64,000 nt of DNA from Myrica gale (GCA_963930655.1 OZ005610.1:23195001-23259000); one strand, 5' to 3'. Positions 51,701 through 64,000 are shown, numbered from the stretch's first letter. Numbers and translations: made by a program. Notes: generated by a model not told the origin, from the letters alone.

Positions 51701-52520
51701 CGCCGGAATCTCAAATCTTGAGATTCTCAATCTTTCCCATTGTACAAGTTTGTCTCAAGTCCATCCTTCAATTGGAGTTCTCAAACGGCTTAAACGGTTG
51801 AATCTACAATCTTGCAGAAGGCTTAAAAGCCTTCCAGACTTGATTAGCTTGGAATCTCTTGATGAGCTTTATCTCAGTGAGTGTTTAGAACTCGAGAAGT
51901 TTCCAGAGATAGTGGGAAATCTGACATCTTTGTGGTGGCCTGATTTGGAGGAGACTCTCCTAAAAGAGTTACCATCCTCGGGCCTTTTCAGGTTGGATTT
52001 AAGTGGCTGCCAAAAGCCTTCAACTCTTCCGAGTGCTATTTTTAGTCAGCCATATCTTGAAGAGCTAAATTTAGATGGTTGCCCAAGCCTCGAGGAATTT
52101 CCAGATCTGAGTGGTTTGGAATATTTGGCCGTGTTTAATGCAACTGATACTGCTATAACACAATTACCATCACCCAATCTACTTCCCAAGAACTTCAGGC
52201 TGATAAAGGTTTCAGGACGTTATAATCTACCAGCTGAATCGAAGGAATCCTGCTTCGATGATTGCGGGTTGTCGGAAGAAAGCTCAGATCCCTTCCGCGT
52301 ATCCTGTCTATGGTTTAATAACAGTCCCGGGCTGTTTGAATCTATCGGAAGCATTTGTCATGGCAGCGAGGAGATTGTTTGTGAAAGGAACTTTCTGGAA
52401 GGGTTATGTATCAATTACGACAGTGAAAAAGGTGGCAATATCTTGTACTTTGGTCTGGGCGATATGTGCCTGGACCTTAATCTACTACAACAGAGAATTC
52501 ATAGAGGCCGTAATGTGAGC

Positions 52521-52552
<32 letters not shown>

Positions 52553-53523
52553 AAAGAAACAAAAGTCATCTGTTTTATATAAAAGGGTTCTTAAATTGCT
52601 GTGCGCGTCTGGGTTATTTCTTTAACATGCTGAAAACTATGTTATTTGAAACAGGGAAGATGTATATTTGACTTTCGGTTGACTGGCGCTTCTTTGTTGG
52701 CAACTACTGGAATGCCTGAGTGGTTTAACAATATAACTACTGCTTGTTCCTCAGTAACAATACAAGGCCCGTGTGAAGAGAGTCTCTCAGCTAAATGGTC
52801 CGAAGTGAGTCTCTCTCTCTCTCTTTTGTCCTTCTGTTGCCAGAGCAAAATTCACCGTTGTTGCATTAGATTTTTTCTTTTTGAACTCTTTTTTTCTTAC
52901 AGCAAATTATGTCTGGAGCTTGTTTATCAAATTCTGTACCACTCGACATGAGTAGAGAGTGGAAGGGATGCTCTCTGTTTTTCGTTTATGAAGAACATGG
53001 GCCTGCTTGGGATGGGAGAACTTTTTCCCTATGGCGTCATCCTCTCCTTCGACCTTTTGGTTGTGTTTTTGAGAACAATGAAGGGCTTCGAACGAAACCC
53101 TTATTCATTTGGGCCCATAAAGTTCCAGGTGTTGGGCCAATTGGATTTTGGGCGTTTATACCAGCTAGTTGGTTTCTGGAACACTCGAATAATTGGGATA
53201 GATGTGGCTGCAGCTTCATTCGAGCTTCAGTTGTGCGGCTTGTGCCTCCATCTTTCATTCAAGGCAAAGCATTTTGTCATTCTAAATACATGTTCCCCGG
53301 ATACATGCCTTTCGAGGACGTGAAAGATCAAGATGTTGTTGTGAAAGATTGCAGGGTGCGGTTAGTATTCGAGGATGATGCTTCACACTTCTACAGTAAC
53401 GTTGCTCCGCATGGTTTACATTCTAAATACTATGAGCATCCTTGTTATGATCCATTGAAAACGGATAGCGACGAGGAAACGGATGATGATGAGGGAACGG
53501 ACAGTGATGAGAAAAATGATTAA
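48721..53523 (+). CDS. TIR-NBS-LRR disease resistance protein, frame broken by one base
   Basis: These intracellular receptors detect pathogen effectors; the TIR domain is an NAD-cleaving enzyme. Exons are 48721-49232, 49830-50926, 51045-51370, 51476-52514, 52655-52804 and 52903-53523. Exon 1 is the TIR domain (about 24-170), with the glutamate of WCLIEL (E98) in the catalytic position and Tyr31 where FRGEDTR usually has Arg. Exon 2 is NB-ARC: P-loop GMGGIGKTT (about 227), kinase-2 LIVLDDVD (about 305), [16 protein letters not shown] (about 392), FLDIACFF and VHDL in the MHD position. Exons 3-4 are LRRs and exons 5-6 a post-LRR domain (PEWFNN...; acidic tail). At 50385-50391 an A7 run adds one base relative to family expectation, giving a stop at once (after about residue 358). 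Six A would keep the frame for about 1247 residues. It is either a pseudogene or a homopolymer error. An in-frame TTG extension to 48694 is not used, because the ATG gives a normal TIR start. Confidence 0.9.
50385..50391 (+). other. A7 homopolymer that breaks the resistance gene frame
   Basis: GAGGTGCT is followed by seven A and then TGATGAAGC. Reading through gives EVLKK and then two stops. One A fewer gives [12 protein letters not shown], the usual continuation of the family. Confidence 0.9.
52521..52548. repeat. (CT)n microsatellite directly after a splice donor
   Basis: About 14 CT repeats start six bases after the donor of the fourth intron of the resistance gene. The next intron (from 52805) also opens GTGAGTCTCTCTCTCTCT. 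Confidence 0.9.
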
Positions 53524-53987
53524 CACAAAATGTTACTACTCTCTCAGATTTCAGTTGCCAGAAGAAAAGCTAGCTCTCTGCAAACTTCAGGTAATAAGAT
53601 CTACACGAACACGACGCATTCAATTGTACGACGATTATGAGATTCTAAATTCTAAATAAGTATGCTAACATTTAAGATTCTTGCATCATTGGCTTTTAAC
53701 CATCTAGTATCCTCTGCCGGGACACTGCTATCTTATTCGCTATATGAAGCTAAGTCGAGTTGATATATATTTTGTTCATAGTGAATTGTTGAGTTTGCCT
53801 TGGATTTTACCATGTGAGCCCCAGAATGTTGCAGATTCATGTTTTATCCAAATTTCCCAACTGATATTTTTTGAATGCAGATGCAATCCGTAACACATTG
53901 TGATTACAAGTTCTTTTCCAATTAGAATTGAGCTACCGGGAATAAAAGAGAAATAGCGTTATAGAGATTGTAGTCTAGAGAGAGAGA

Positions 53988-54252
53988 AGAGAATTAAGAA
54001 AGACAAGTTGGTGTGTCTCACGGCTATTAGAGAGCACCAACTTTGCACGAATCTCAGAGAATTGTGGAGGGCAAGTTGGTGTGTTTCGAAAATAATAGAG
54101 AACATCAACGTTGCACGAATATGAGAGAATTGCATAGGACAAGTTTGTGTCTTGCGGATATTAGGAGAACCAACGTTGCACGGATCTAAGAGAATTGTGA
54201 AGGGCAAGTTGGTATGTCTTGTAGATATTGGAGAGCATGTTGCACAAATCTC
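53988..54252. repeat. Minisatellite, four imperfect 65-68-bp units
   Basis: Each unit begins AGAGAATT, contains CAAGTTKGTRTGT, then ATTRGAGARC and GTTGCACRAATCT. Units start near 53988, 54056, 54123 and 54189. The units differ by 10-25 percent, so the array is not new. Confidence 0.85.
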
Positions 54253-54916
54253 TAGTGTCTATCTGGTGGCTCAACGAGAGAAATATAAGGTAATAGATTC
54301 TCTTGCGTGAGAAAGTGAGATTTGGGTGTATTCGGGCTTGGGTTATTTGGAGTGATTTCTTCGCTTTGCTTGTACTCTTGAGTTTGGTATTAGTGAATTT
54401 CTATACCTGTGGATATACCTCACCATGAGGGAACCACGTTAAATTTTAGTGTTCTGTGTATGTTTGTTTTTTCTGTGATTTACAGTAATTCTGTGATCAA
54501 TTGCACATCAGTTTGTGTGGCTTGCAAATTTTAACACCACAACGCATGCTTTATAACTTGGCTGCATATTTTGTGCATCAACTCATATTTCCCGAATCAT
54601 TTCTTTCTGACTAAAATTGATCAATCATGTGCCTTGGGGAGTTTGATCAATCATGTGCTTGGCAACGTGGACAAGTTTGTTCTTTTGGGTTATAAATAAC
54701 CCTCTTATGTAACATTTTAAATATAAGTGAGTTAACACAATTAATCCAATTGGATATTCCCCTAATGAATGTCTCACTTATCAAAGTTAAAATTTTTATT
54801 TAATGTTTGATTATTTTCACTTATCTCCATGGGTTGTTCTCTCATCACATCTCCTGTTCTGAGAACATTTTCTTGGAGATGCTTTTGCTTTCCTTTCCTT
54901 TTGTCTTTTCCTTCAA

Positions 54917-54972
54917 ATGATTAACACAGAATGCTACTGTCTCAGATTTCAGTTGGCGTAAGAAAAGCCTCT
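54917..54972 (+). pseudogene. Duplicate of the resistance gene's 3' end
   Basis: ATGATTAACACAGAATGCTA and CTCAGATTTCAGTTG repeat, with few changes, the last codons and 3' UTR start at 53516-53575. Only this small piece is present, about 1.4 kb downstream and in the same orientation. Confidence 0.75.
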
Positions 54973-56909
54973 TCGACATCATTTGGGGGCGGCAGGAGGA
55001 CCTCCGGCTCCTCCCCCTCCCTGCCGGAGCTGTGAAACAACACAGTTTGTGGAACAGTGACTGTCTATTACATTGGTGTCAGTAGTAGTTCATGTCGTTT
55101 TGGTACTTCTTATGAGTTTGTGAGACGAAATGATGACTTAAATTGCAGTCTGCTACTATTACTTTTTCTTCTTCCTTTACTCTCTTTTCCGAAATTTATG
55201 CAAAGATATTCTGTACATGGCCTCTCAGAAAGCTCTCGAGGAAGAATGACATCGGGATAGCCATTGGTGGGTTTCTCCCCCCCCCCCCCTTTCTCCTTTT
55301 CTGGATGAATTTGGTGTGTACTGGTAAGGTGACTTCAGAAACTTGGTTGCCTAAGAAAGAGAAAAAGGGATTGAAAGAAGAAAGAAGTGTCAACTCGGCT
55401 TAAGCCATCATTCACTAGCAAATTAAGTAGCAGACAAGCAGTGAAACATGAATGAACGACAGAAAATCTTAAATCTCTCTAATATGGCTTCAAACTTCTT
55501 ATTTTAAAGCCTAAAAACTGGCGAATCTTCAATCTTGAGACCCTAAAAGATAAAGAGGAAGTGTGAAGTGACGTTAAGCCAGATATTATATAGCAAATTA
55601 GGGGCAATGTGTAACTTTGCTGCAAAACATGAATGAACAATGGAAAACTTGAACTTTTGGGTTTGTGACAAAAAGTAATAACTGTCTCCCCGGAGTTTCT
55701 TCTCTGGTATAAGCTGTTCTGGTAACACGTTGTGCCATAATATAACTTGTTAGAGACCCTCTGTGTTTCTCTCTCTAGGTGATGTTGGGTTGCAAAAAAA
55801 AATTTCAAAAATTTTCTTCAATATTTGTAGAAAATTTGACGCTGTCTGAATACTTAGGTAGATTGTAATTTTATTATTGTTTGTAAAAAGTTGGAGAAAA
55901 TTTAAAAATATTTAACTGTAAATTAATTTTTTTTGGAGTTTGTAAAAAGTTGAGAGATAATTTGGTCTTTATAAGTGTATTTGAGTATTGGCGTAATTCT
56001 ATGTCAAACTAATCCAAATTGAGTATTAATTATTTATCAAATAAGTTTGATCTAAGCATTGAAGAGAAAAAAAAAAAGAATCTCTCAACAGTTTGCTCAA
56101 GAAAAGAATTCTACGAGCAAGTCGTCTGCTCCAAGTTCGAGCGAAACCTTAGCTGAAACTAGACTCAATAAATTTTGAATGAAACTATAGCATAGAGTTT
56201 TAATTAAGGGTAAACAGCTACTATTCACCCCCTAAGTATCAATTGGGCCTACATTTTTCATCCTCCCCTTGCCTGGACACCCGGTTAAGAAGAAGAAGAA
56301 GAACAAAAAGCTTTAAGAACAAAATACGTGCAAGAGAATCGAAATTGGAACAGAATATGTAGTTTGTACTCGCTTTGTCAATATAACGCAGACGTGTAAA
56401 AGAATCCAAATGGGAACAGAAAACATTGAAGCTTCACTTGCAAGAAGCCAAACTTCAATATAAGGCTGAACTCTGAAGCTAGGCTTTGCTTAGCTTTCCT
56501 ACTAGACCTCTTTCGAGAGATTTCTTCCCACCATGGTCTCCCCAGTTGCCCTTTTTCTCAAAAAAATAAAAAATAAAAAATCGCAAAAATAAATAGGATC
56601 CATTTATTTAAGAAATATTTCTTTGAACTATAACTACTCGACAAAACTCGATAAGACTGCACCCAAGATGGCCTTTCACTCGAAAGAAAGCGGCAATGTG
56701 CAAACACCCAAGACGGCCTTTCATCACCATTAACAGAGTAACCATAAAACGTCTACGAGAAAAGAAAAGTGTCTACTATTATTCCCAGATATCAAACTTC
56801 AACCATAAGCGGCAAACGGAAAAAAAAAAACCCAAACACTTCAGCCACACACCATAATGTTTTAAACTTCAACATGTGAAGCCTTGATCCTATTACGAAT
56901 GATGAGCAA

Positions 56910-59042
<2,133 letters not shown>

Positions 59043-59180
59043 CTTGTAGATCCGAGAATAACGAGAAGCGAGAAGCGAGAGGCGAAGACCGAAGGCACAA
59101 GACGGAAAAGAAAGTTACGAGGAGAGAGGAAGGATAACTTGAGAGATGATTTATGAGAAAAGGGAGAGCGTAATGGAGGA

Positions 59181-59188
59181 TATTTATA
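59181..59188 (-). promoter_or_regulatory. TATA box of the polyubiquitin gene
   Basis: Read on the minus strand the sequence is CTCTATAAATATCC. It lies about 140 bases upstream of the leader donor, leaving room for a noncoding first exon of roughly 110 bases ending at 59043. Confidence 0.75.
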
Positions 59189-60202
59189 GAGCGCAAGAAA
59201 ATTCACGGAGGAATATTAAAAAAAAGTCCTACTTGGCGTGCACGTTGAAATATTGACTCATTAGAAGAATCAACGGCAAAGTATCCTAGGTGGGATGTTT
59301 CTTGGGTATTGCCAGAGTGGGTAACTTATAATACAATGAAAATAGGAAATTGAGGCCACGAATATATGATATTTTTATTTACAAACCATATTATAGTTAC
59401 ACATGTTATATTTAATTTAAATATTAAATATAGTTGTAAGATAAGAAATAAGATAAGACATACATTACCTACTTGGTTTGGAAAACATTTTCAAGCTTTT
59501 TTTTTTCCTTTTTCTCTAATGTGAATTTACTAACTACCTGGAAAAGATTATAGAAAACTATATATAATTAAACAATTTTCCTCCCCTTTTGGTTATAGGG
59601 ATAAATGTCAAATTGGTTCCTATAATATACGAAAAAATCGATTTGGTTCCCATGATAAGAAAACTATAAATTTAATCCTCATAATACTCCTTTTGTTTCC
59701 CTGTTCATCTCTCCTCCTCATTCCGTTAGATCATTCGACGAAATTCATTCCACATCAGCCTCTATAGCCTTGTCTCTCCTCATTTCGTCCCATGAGAAAC
59801 ACTTCCAATGCTTTTGCAACAAACCTTCCCGAAATAGACGAAACACTGACAGACCAGCAGAAAAGACGAAACGAAGCCGCAAAAACGGAATCGCTCGTTG
59901 GCCAACGATGAATGCAGTACAAAGAGAGAGCGAATGAGAGTAAACCTAGAGGTTCTAGAGAGGGTTTACTTCTATGTATCAGAGAGGAGATTATCTCCGC
60001 TACGTTGGGTGAAAACGGAGCAGACCTCTGCAATCACGCAAGAAGCACAATCTCTTCATCAACAAAGTCCTTTTATTTCAGCTAAAAAAACAAGGTATGT
60101 ATATTTGGCTTCACTCTACATTTTACATTGACTTGTTGTGACCGGAGATGCGGCTAGTTTGAAAGTCAAGTGAAAATTGTCATAATTCGTTTTCGGAATG
60201 CA

Positions 60203-60522
60203 ATGGCTACCTTAGAGCAAAAAAGGGCTAATGAAAAAGTCTTGACCTTGGTAGCGGAACAAAAGGTATGACTTGCATACTCTCAGTTGAGCCAGAAAAA
60301 AATTCTTAGATATTATCAACCTTAAGAGGTTTTCTGATTTCCTCTCTGTTTGATTGGCAATGGCAGAGAGAAAAAGAGAATCTTCACAGAAAAACATCAA
60401 ACTCGAGAAGAAACTTGAAGCTAAACAAGTACTAGAGTTAGAAGTAGAGGGCATGAGAGGAGCTCTCCAAGTAATGAAACACGTGTGATAATGGGGACAT
60501 GGAAGTGAAAACAAAGATGGAG
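60203..60522 (+). pseudogene. IDN2/FDM-like (XS-domain RNA-directed DNA methylation) gene fragment
   Basis: MATLEQKRANEKVLTLVAEQ is followed by a donor (AAG, GTATGA at 60266), an intron and an acceptor at 60366. Then come REKENLHRK, a frame change, LEKKLEAKQVLELEVEGMRG and ALQVMKH, another frame change, and DNGDMEVKTKME with a stop. This order matches the coiled-coil stretch between the XS and XH domains of IDN2/FDM proteins, dsRNA-binding partners in RNA-directed DNA methylation. Keeping the intron means the copy came from genomic DNA. Both XS and XH domains are missing. Confidence 0.75.
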
Positions 60523-60532
60523 TAGTATGTAA

Positions 60533-60796
60533 TCAAAGCATTGACGACAAAGACCGTGGTTGGTGAAATGCCACGACATAGAAAGTGATGAGCTTTGATG
60601 CCAGGAAATTGTTGGGTGTGACGAAAAAGAGGAAAAGGCGGGCATGGAGCTGCTTGGCCTGGCGGACAAGACCGTGGTTGGTGAAATGCCGAATAAGGCA
60701 ACCATAAGCGTTGTAGTCAAAGCCATAGGCCGCTACGTGGCTTTGTAGGGTCTGTTGGAAGTAGTCATTCGACTCGCGTAGTATTCGAGTGTTCAA
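60533..60796 (-). pseudogene. Pentatricopeptide-repeat gene fragment
   Basis: Read on the minus strand: AYGFDYNAYGCLIRHFTNHG, LVRQAKQLHARLFLFFVTPN, NFLASKLITFY. This looks like the start of a PLS-type PPR protein of plant organelles (the QAKQLHAR...N.FLASKLI..Y block). After FY the frame enters a repeated 23-mer and loses similarity. It is a truncated copy, end-to-end with the IDN2-like fragment. Confidence 0.7.
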
Positions 60797-61275
60797 TGCC
60801 TTGGTGTTCCTAATTCATTAGTTTGAAGACGTTCTGTTGTTGGTCTTTCTAAACAAAGTTGAAGTGTATTCTTGTACAACATGTACTTGTCATCGTGAAA
60901 CGAGAAGTTGAAAGAAATTACGATGACAAAAGAACAATTGCAGAAGATTGAACGAACAAAGAGCTCGTTAATGGAGTCTAACCGAATCAGAGAAATGCAA
61001 TCTCAATCTCTCCGCGCGAATATCATGTTTTGAGCTTAAAGGGAAACTTTAATCTAACGTATCAAAGAGGATATAATGTTTTGAGCTGACTAGAGAGATT
61101 ACAAGGCTATGGGAGCTGATGTGGGGTGAATTCCGTCGAATGATCTAACAGAATGAGGAAGGGGATGAACTGCAAAACAAAGGGAGTATTATGAGGACTA
61201 AATTTATAGTTTTCTTATCACGGGGATCAAATTGATTTTCTAGTATATTATAGGGACCAATTTAGTATTTATCAC

Positions 61276-62087
61276 TTAGTGACATATAGAATGAATAAAG
61301 CCTCGTATCTTTCTACAAACGTGATGTTTTTTTAAAAAAATGTTTTTTTCAACTCGAAACAAAATTTGCATTCAAACATACCGTTTTTTAAACGAAAAGT
61401 TAGGTTTGTGATGTTTTTTTCAATTCGATCAAAGTTTTTTCACTAAGTTCAATCTCGAACGAGAAGATATTGGTCGTTATTGCAAAAAATAAGGAAATTT
61501 TAGGTACCGGTAAAAGAGAAAAATTTAGAGAATGTTGGTTTTATAAAAAAATGATAAGATTTTTAATAAAATTGTGAATATTTATGATAATGAAAATTTT
61601 ATAAATTTTTGTGTACCAAAAGTTTAAAGATATTTAATTTATATTGGAGTTTGTAAAAAAATTGTAGAGATAAATGATTTAATGTACTTTTTTTAATAAA
61701 AACTTATTAAAGTTTGATTAAAAAGTATAGAGAGATGATTTATTAGATTTTTTTTTTTGAAATGGTATTAGAATTTGTATGAAAAATTATTGAAATTTGT
61801 GTTAAAGATTATTGTTTGTATATGACTTTTTAAAATTTTAGATGTTCGTTTTCTGAATTTTGTTACATACATTGTAAGCTAGAACAGCATGCCTTCAGTA
61901 GAGTCAAGGTGAGGCTGCTATCTCCCCTGAAAGTTGGGAATTTATCTCTGAGAAAAACGTTTGTTTTCATACGAATGGAGCTCATCTAAGATAATAGAAT
62001 TTCCCTAAAAGTTGCTATGAAACTGCGCCAAGGGGCAGTTCGACTTCTGGTACTCATTTGTCTTGACTTGAAATTTGATGGTTCTTC
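61276..62087. other. Spacer with repeat family B copy and APC11 3' flank
   Basis: From about 61490 to 61860 lies an inverted copy of repeat family B (reads GAATATTTATGATAATG and AAAGATATTTAATTTATATT). The rest, next to 62088, is probably the 3' UTR of APC11. No other gene is seen. Confidence 0.5.
61490..61860 (-). repeat. AT-rich repeat family B, copy 3
   Basis: On the minus strand it follows the same order of blocks as 31228-31515 and 45365-45615. It ends near GAAAACGAACATCTAAAAT, like the 31.2-kb copy's start. Borders are approximate. Confidence 0.5.
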
Positions 62088-63217
62088 TCAACCTTTGAAC
62101 TGCCATTCCCTCCGGCACATAGGACAATGTGCTTGGGAGGTCTGTGAATTAACCCATTTTAAGATGCAATGAAGATGGAAGGCGTGATTGCAAAGACCCC
62201 AAACTGCAAGATCAAAATATACGTCATTAGTTACTCTCATGGTAGTCTTTAATCACTATCAAGAAAATCCTATAATATGATATGATATGATAGAATAGTG
62301 GAAAAGGAAAAGATGAATGAATTAGGGAGGCGGTGGAGAGAATAGTTCACAGGACAGAGCAGTGGAAGAAAATATAGCTGAGTAAGATCCTAAGCCAACC
62401 CGAGCTTAATTGGAATTAACCCTCAATTGAGGTGGGTTGAAAGTGTGAGGAAAATGGGGTGTTTGGGGCACTGGATGTGAGAATACAATTAAAAAGAAAG
62501 GGATTGAGTTACATGTTACCAGTTGCACTTCCTGAGATGACATATTTGGAAATCCACCCACAGAAGTATGTAGAGAAAGGACATACAAGAGTAACAACCT
62601 TTAAATTTGTTTTGAACTAAATTTATGCAAACCAGTATAACCAGGGCCTCTCTGACAACATGCCAACTTGTATATGAAACCATCTCACACCCTGGATACC
62701 ACTGAAATGGCTCAATGAAGACCATCAGCAGTGTCTTTTCTTTTCAAGGATGTCATTAAAATAACTAAGTGAACACCGTCAGCAGTGTTCTTCATTCTTC
62801 CTCCTTTTGTTTATTCCACTCTTAGTATGCATCACTGCCTTTGCAGTGGTCAAAATACAACATCTATAATTGACAAGGAACAAATAAAAAATAGAAATGC
62901 AATTGCGGTATATGGATTCATATCACACTAATGGCATTCAGAAAAGAGAGAACAAACACCAACATGCATGAGCTCATCTTAGTTTTAGGTCGGACGGGGA
63001 GAGAGAGAGAGAGACTCATTTGAGAAACTCATTAATTGCTGACAACATGGCAAATCGTGTAACACTGTGGAAGGAATAGATAATGTCAAACGACTTACTT
63101 AATGGGCAATCATCGCCAGGGAGTTTACAATCAGGACAACAACCATCAAAAGCCATCCTACAGATACCGCATGTTTCATCTGGGGCATCCCAAGTCCATG
63201 AAGCAACAGCATGCCAC
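62088..63217 (-). CDS. APC11: Anaphase-promoting complex subunit 11 (APC11), 5' exon missing
   Basis: APC11 is the RING-H2 subunit that recruits the E2 enzyme in the APC/C ubiquitin ligase of the cell cycle. Two exons are present: 63099-63217 ([20 protein letters not shown]...GDDCPL) and 62088-62203 ([12 protein letters not shown]...[12 protein letters not shown]), joined at an Ile codon split by the intron. All zinc-binding Cys and His residues of the RING-H2 are present. The usual N-terminus before WHAV is only about seven residues. Exon 63217 opens with a single G after an AG acceptor, so these residues come from a tiny first exon that I could not find up to 64000. Leu replaces the usual Ala in WGxCNHAFH, and the C-terminus is Lys-Gly. 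Confidence 0.92.
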
Positions 63218-64000
63218 CTTCCATACACAAGGAAAAATTATCACTCCCTTGCAACACATTAACTGGGTATTCACAGGAATAGAACTGCTAAGGAGTTTTA
63301 ACCAAGGAGAATGCCAGCAGTTCTTTGAAAAACTGAATCTTTATCTAACCCAATAACTTCAAGGTACACTAGTTACATGAACACATAAAAATCTGTATTG
63401 CCCAATTATTTACAAGTTCATTAATGAAAATGATACAAATACAAGAGACGAAGAGAACGTACTCTGTTTGAAATCCCGACAAATATTCACAAAGGGAACT
63501 GAGTCAAGAGAAAACTGTTCCCATATATAGGTCAAAATATGTAACAACAGTAAACAATAAAGATCTTGAGTGCACAGGTAAAATTACAGCAATAACATTA
63601 ATAGATCTCTCCTAAAAAGGAAGTAGAGCAGTTCAAATGAACGCATGGCAATTGGTATTGTCCTATTAGTATCAAAAGGCTCATCCTGATAATAACTGAG
63701 CAAAATGTGTTTGCACCTAAGACTATATATCTATGCGTGGGCATTACAAAAGCAAATTATTAGCTGGTATACTAGAGCCATTGAAAGAAATGAGAAAAAA
63801 GTTGCAAATGGTGTGAGTGGTTTATCATCGTGTCCAACAAAAAAGAGTACACAATTTCAAGAGGGTTCAAAGATCAATAGGCATTTCCTGCAATGGTCGT
63901 AATTCACAAAAGTGACATGTATCACCATAGATTATGATGTCTAGAGTGCAAACTGAACCATTTGGAATTTCAAACGTGTGAATGGAGTACAAGGAGCACT
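63218..64000. other. Presumed first intron of APC11
   Basis: Between the second exon and the right window edge there is no recognisable coding sequence for the APC11 N-terminus or for another gene. The stretch is ordinary AT-rich DNA. Confidence 0.5.

Larger units (their letters stand above)
53524..56909. other. Spacer between the resistance and polyubiquitin genes; repeats only
   Basis: It begins with the 3' UTR of the resistance gene. It then holds a four-unit minisatellite (53988-54252), LTR-like sequence to about 54540 (AACCACGTTAAATTTTAGTG resembles the end of Copia-type LTRs, though no partner or target duplication was found), a second copy of the resistance gene's 3' end (54917-54972), a C12 run at 55278-55289, a copy of repeat family B (about 55800-55990) and the polyubiquitin 3' UTR near 56780-56909. 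No further gene is supported. Confidence 0.5.
59598..61275. mobile_element. Pack-MULE-like element (1.7 kb) with long inverted repeats and gene fragments
   Basis: The ends GGGATAAATGTCAAATTGG (59598) and, inverted, GTGATAAATACTAAATTGG (61275) begin inverted repeats of about 180 bases (59598-59779 against about 61093-61275), sharing GATAAGAAAACTATAAATTT and TTAGATCATTCGACG. Long inverted repeats without a transposase are the mark of non-autonomous Mutator-like elements. Flanking 9-mers TTGGTTATA and TTAGTGACA agree at only six positions, so the target duplication is decayed or the border is a few bases off. Between the repeats lie an IDN2/FDM-like fragment (plus) and a PPR fragment (minus). 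Confidence 0.8.

Noticed and set aside
53988..54252. Regularly spaced repeats resembling a CRISPR array
   Set aside because: The units are contiguous, imperfect and lack unique spacers; it is a plant minisatellite.
59755..60131. Open frames on both strands left of the IDN2-like fragment
   Set aside because: No similarity to a known family; they may be another captured piece, but nothing supports a call.

Overview
The window is nuclear DNA of a dicot plant, probably a woody species (exact taxon not determinable here). The evidence is a TIR-NBS-LRR resistance gene (a class absent from grasses), short exons with GT-AG introns, a polyubiquitin gene with a leader intron, and an AT-rich intergenic background full of transposons. 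The gene models below were assembled by eye from splice sites, reading-frame continuity and family similarity. No alignment was run.

Layout from left to right. (1) 0-4 kb: the 5' four coding exons of a class I KNOX homeobox gene on the minus strand, running off the left edge with its last homeodomain exon missing. (2) 8.7-13.1 kb: a complete hAT element with a perfect 8-bp target duplication and a broken BED-finger transposase. (3) 15.2-30.5 kb: an intact 19-coding-exon EFR3-like gene (EFOP/SRL2 family, minus strand, 1016 aa). A 5.6-kb L1-type LINE sits in its sixth coding intron in the opposite orientation, with a perfect 16-bp target duplication. (4) 30.5-38 kb: gene-poor, with two Mutator-type MITEs (perfect 9-bp duplications) and a 902-bp non-autonomous hAT element (perfect 8-bp duplication) holding an unidentified coding-like insert. 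(5) 38.1-44.5 kb: an intact 12-exon RPAP3/SPAG1-like TPR co-chaperone gene (minus, 471 aa). (6) 44.6-48.7 kb: gene-poor, with a CACTA-like end and nested tandem repeats. (7) 48.7-53.5 kb: a six-exon TIR-NBS-LRR gene (plus) whose frame is broken by one extra A in an A7 run. (8) 56.9-59.2 kb: a pentameric polyubiquitin gene (minus) with leader intron and TATA box. (9) 59.6-61.3 kb: a Pack-MULE-like element with about 180-bp terminal inverted repeats that carries fragments of an IDN2/FDM-like gene and a PPR gene facing each other. (10) 62.1-63.2 kb: the last two exons of APC11 (minus), whose short first exon lies beyond the right edge.

The host genes are unrelated housekeeping, developmental and immune genes and do not form a pathway. 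The most notable structures are the chimeric Pack-MULE-like element, the well-preserved insertion footprints (five elements with perfect target duplications, one nested in an older repeat), and the single-base lesion in the resistance gene. No RNA genes or CRISPR arrays were recognised.
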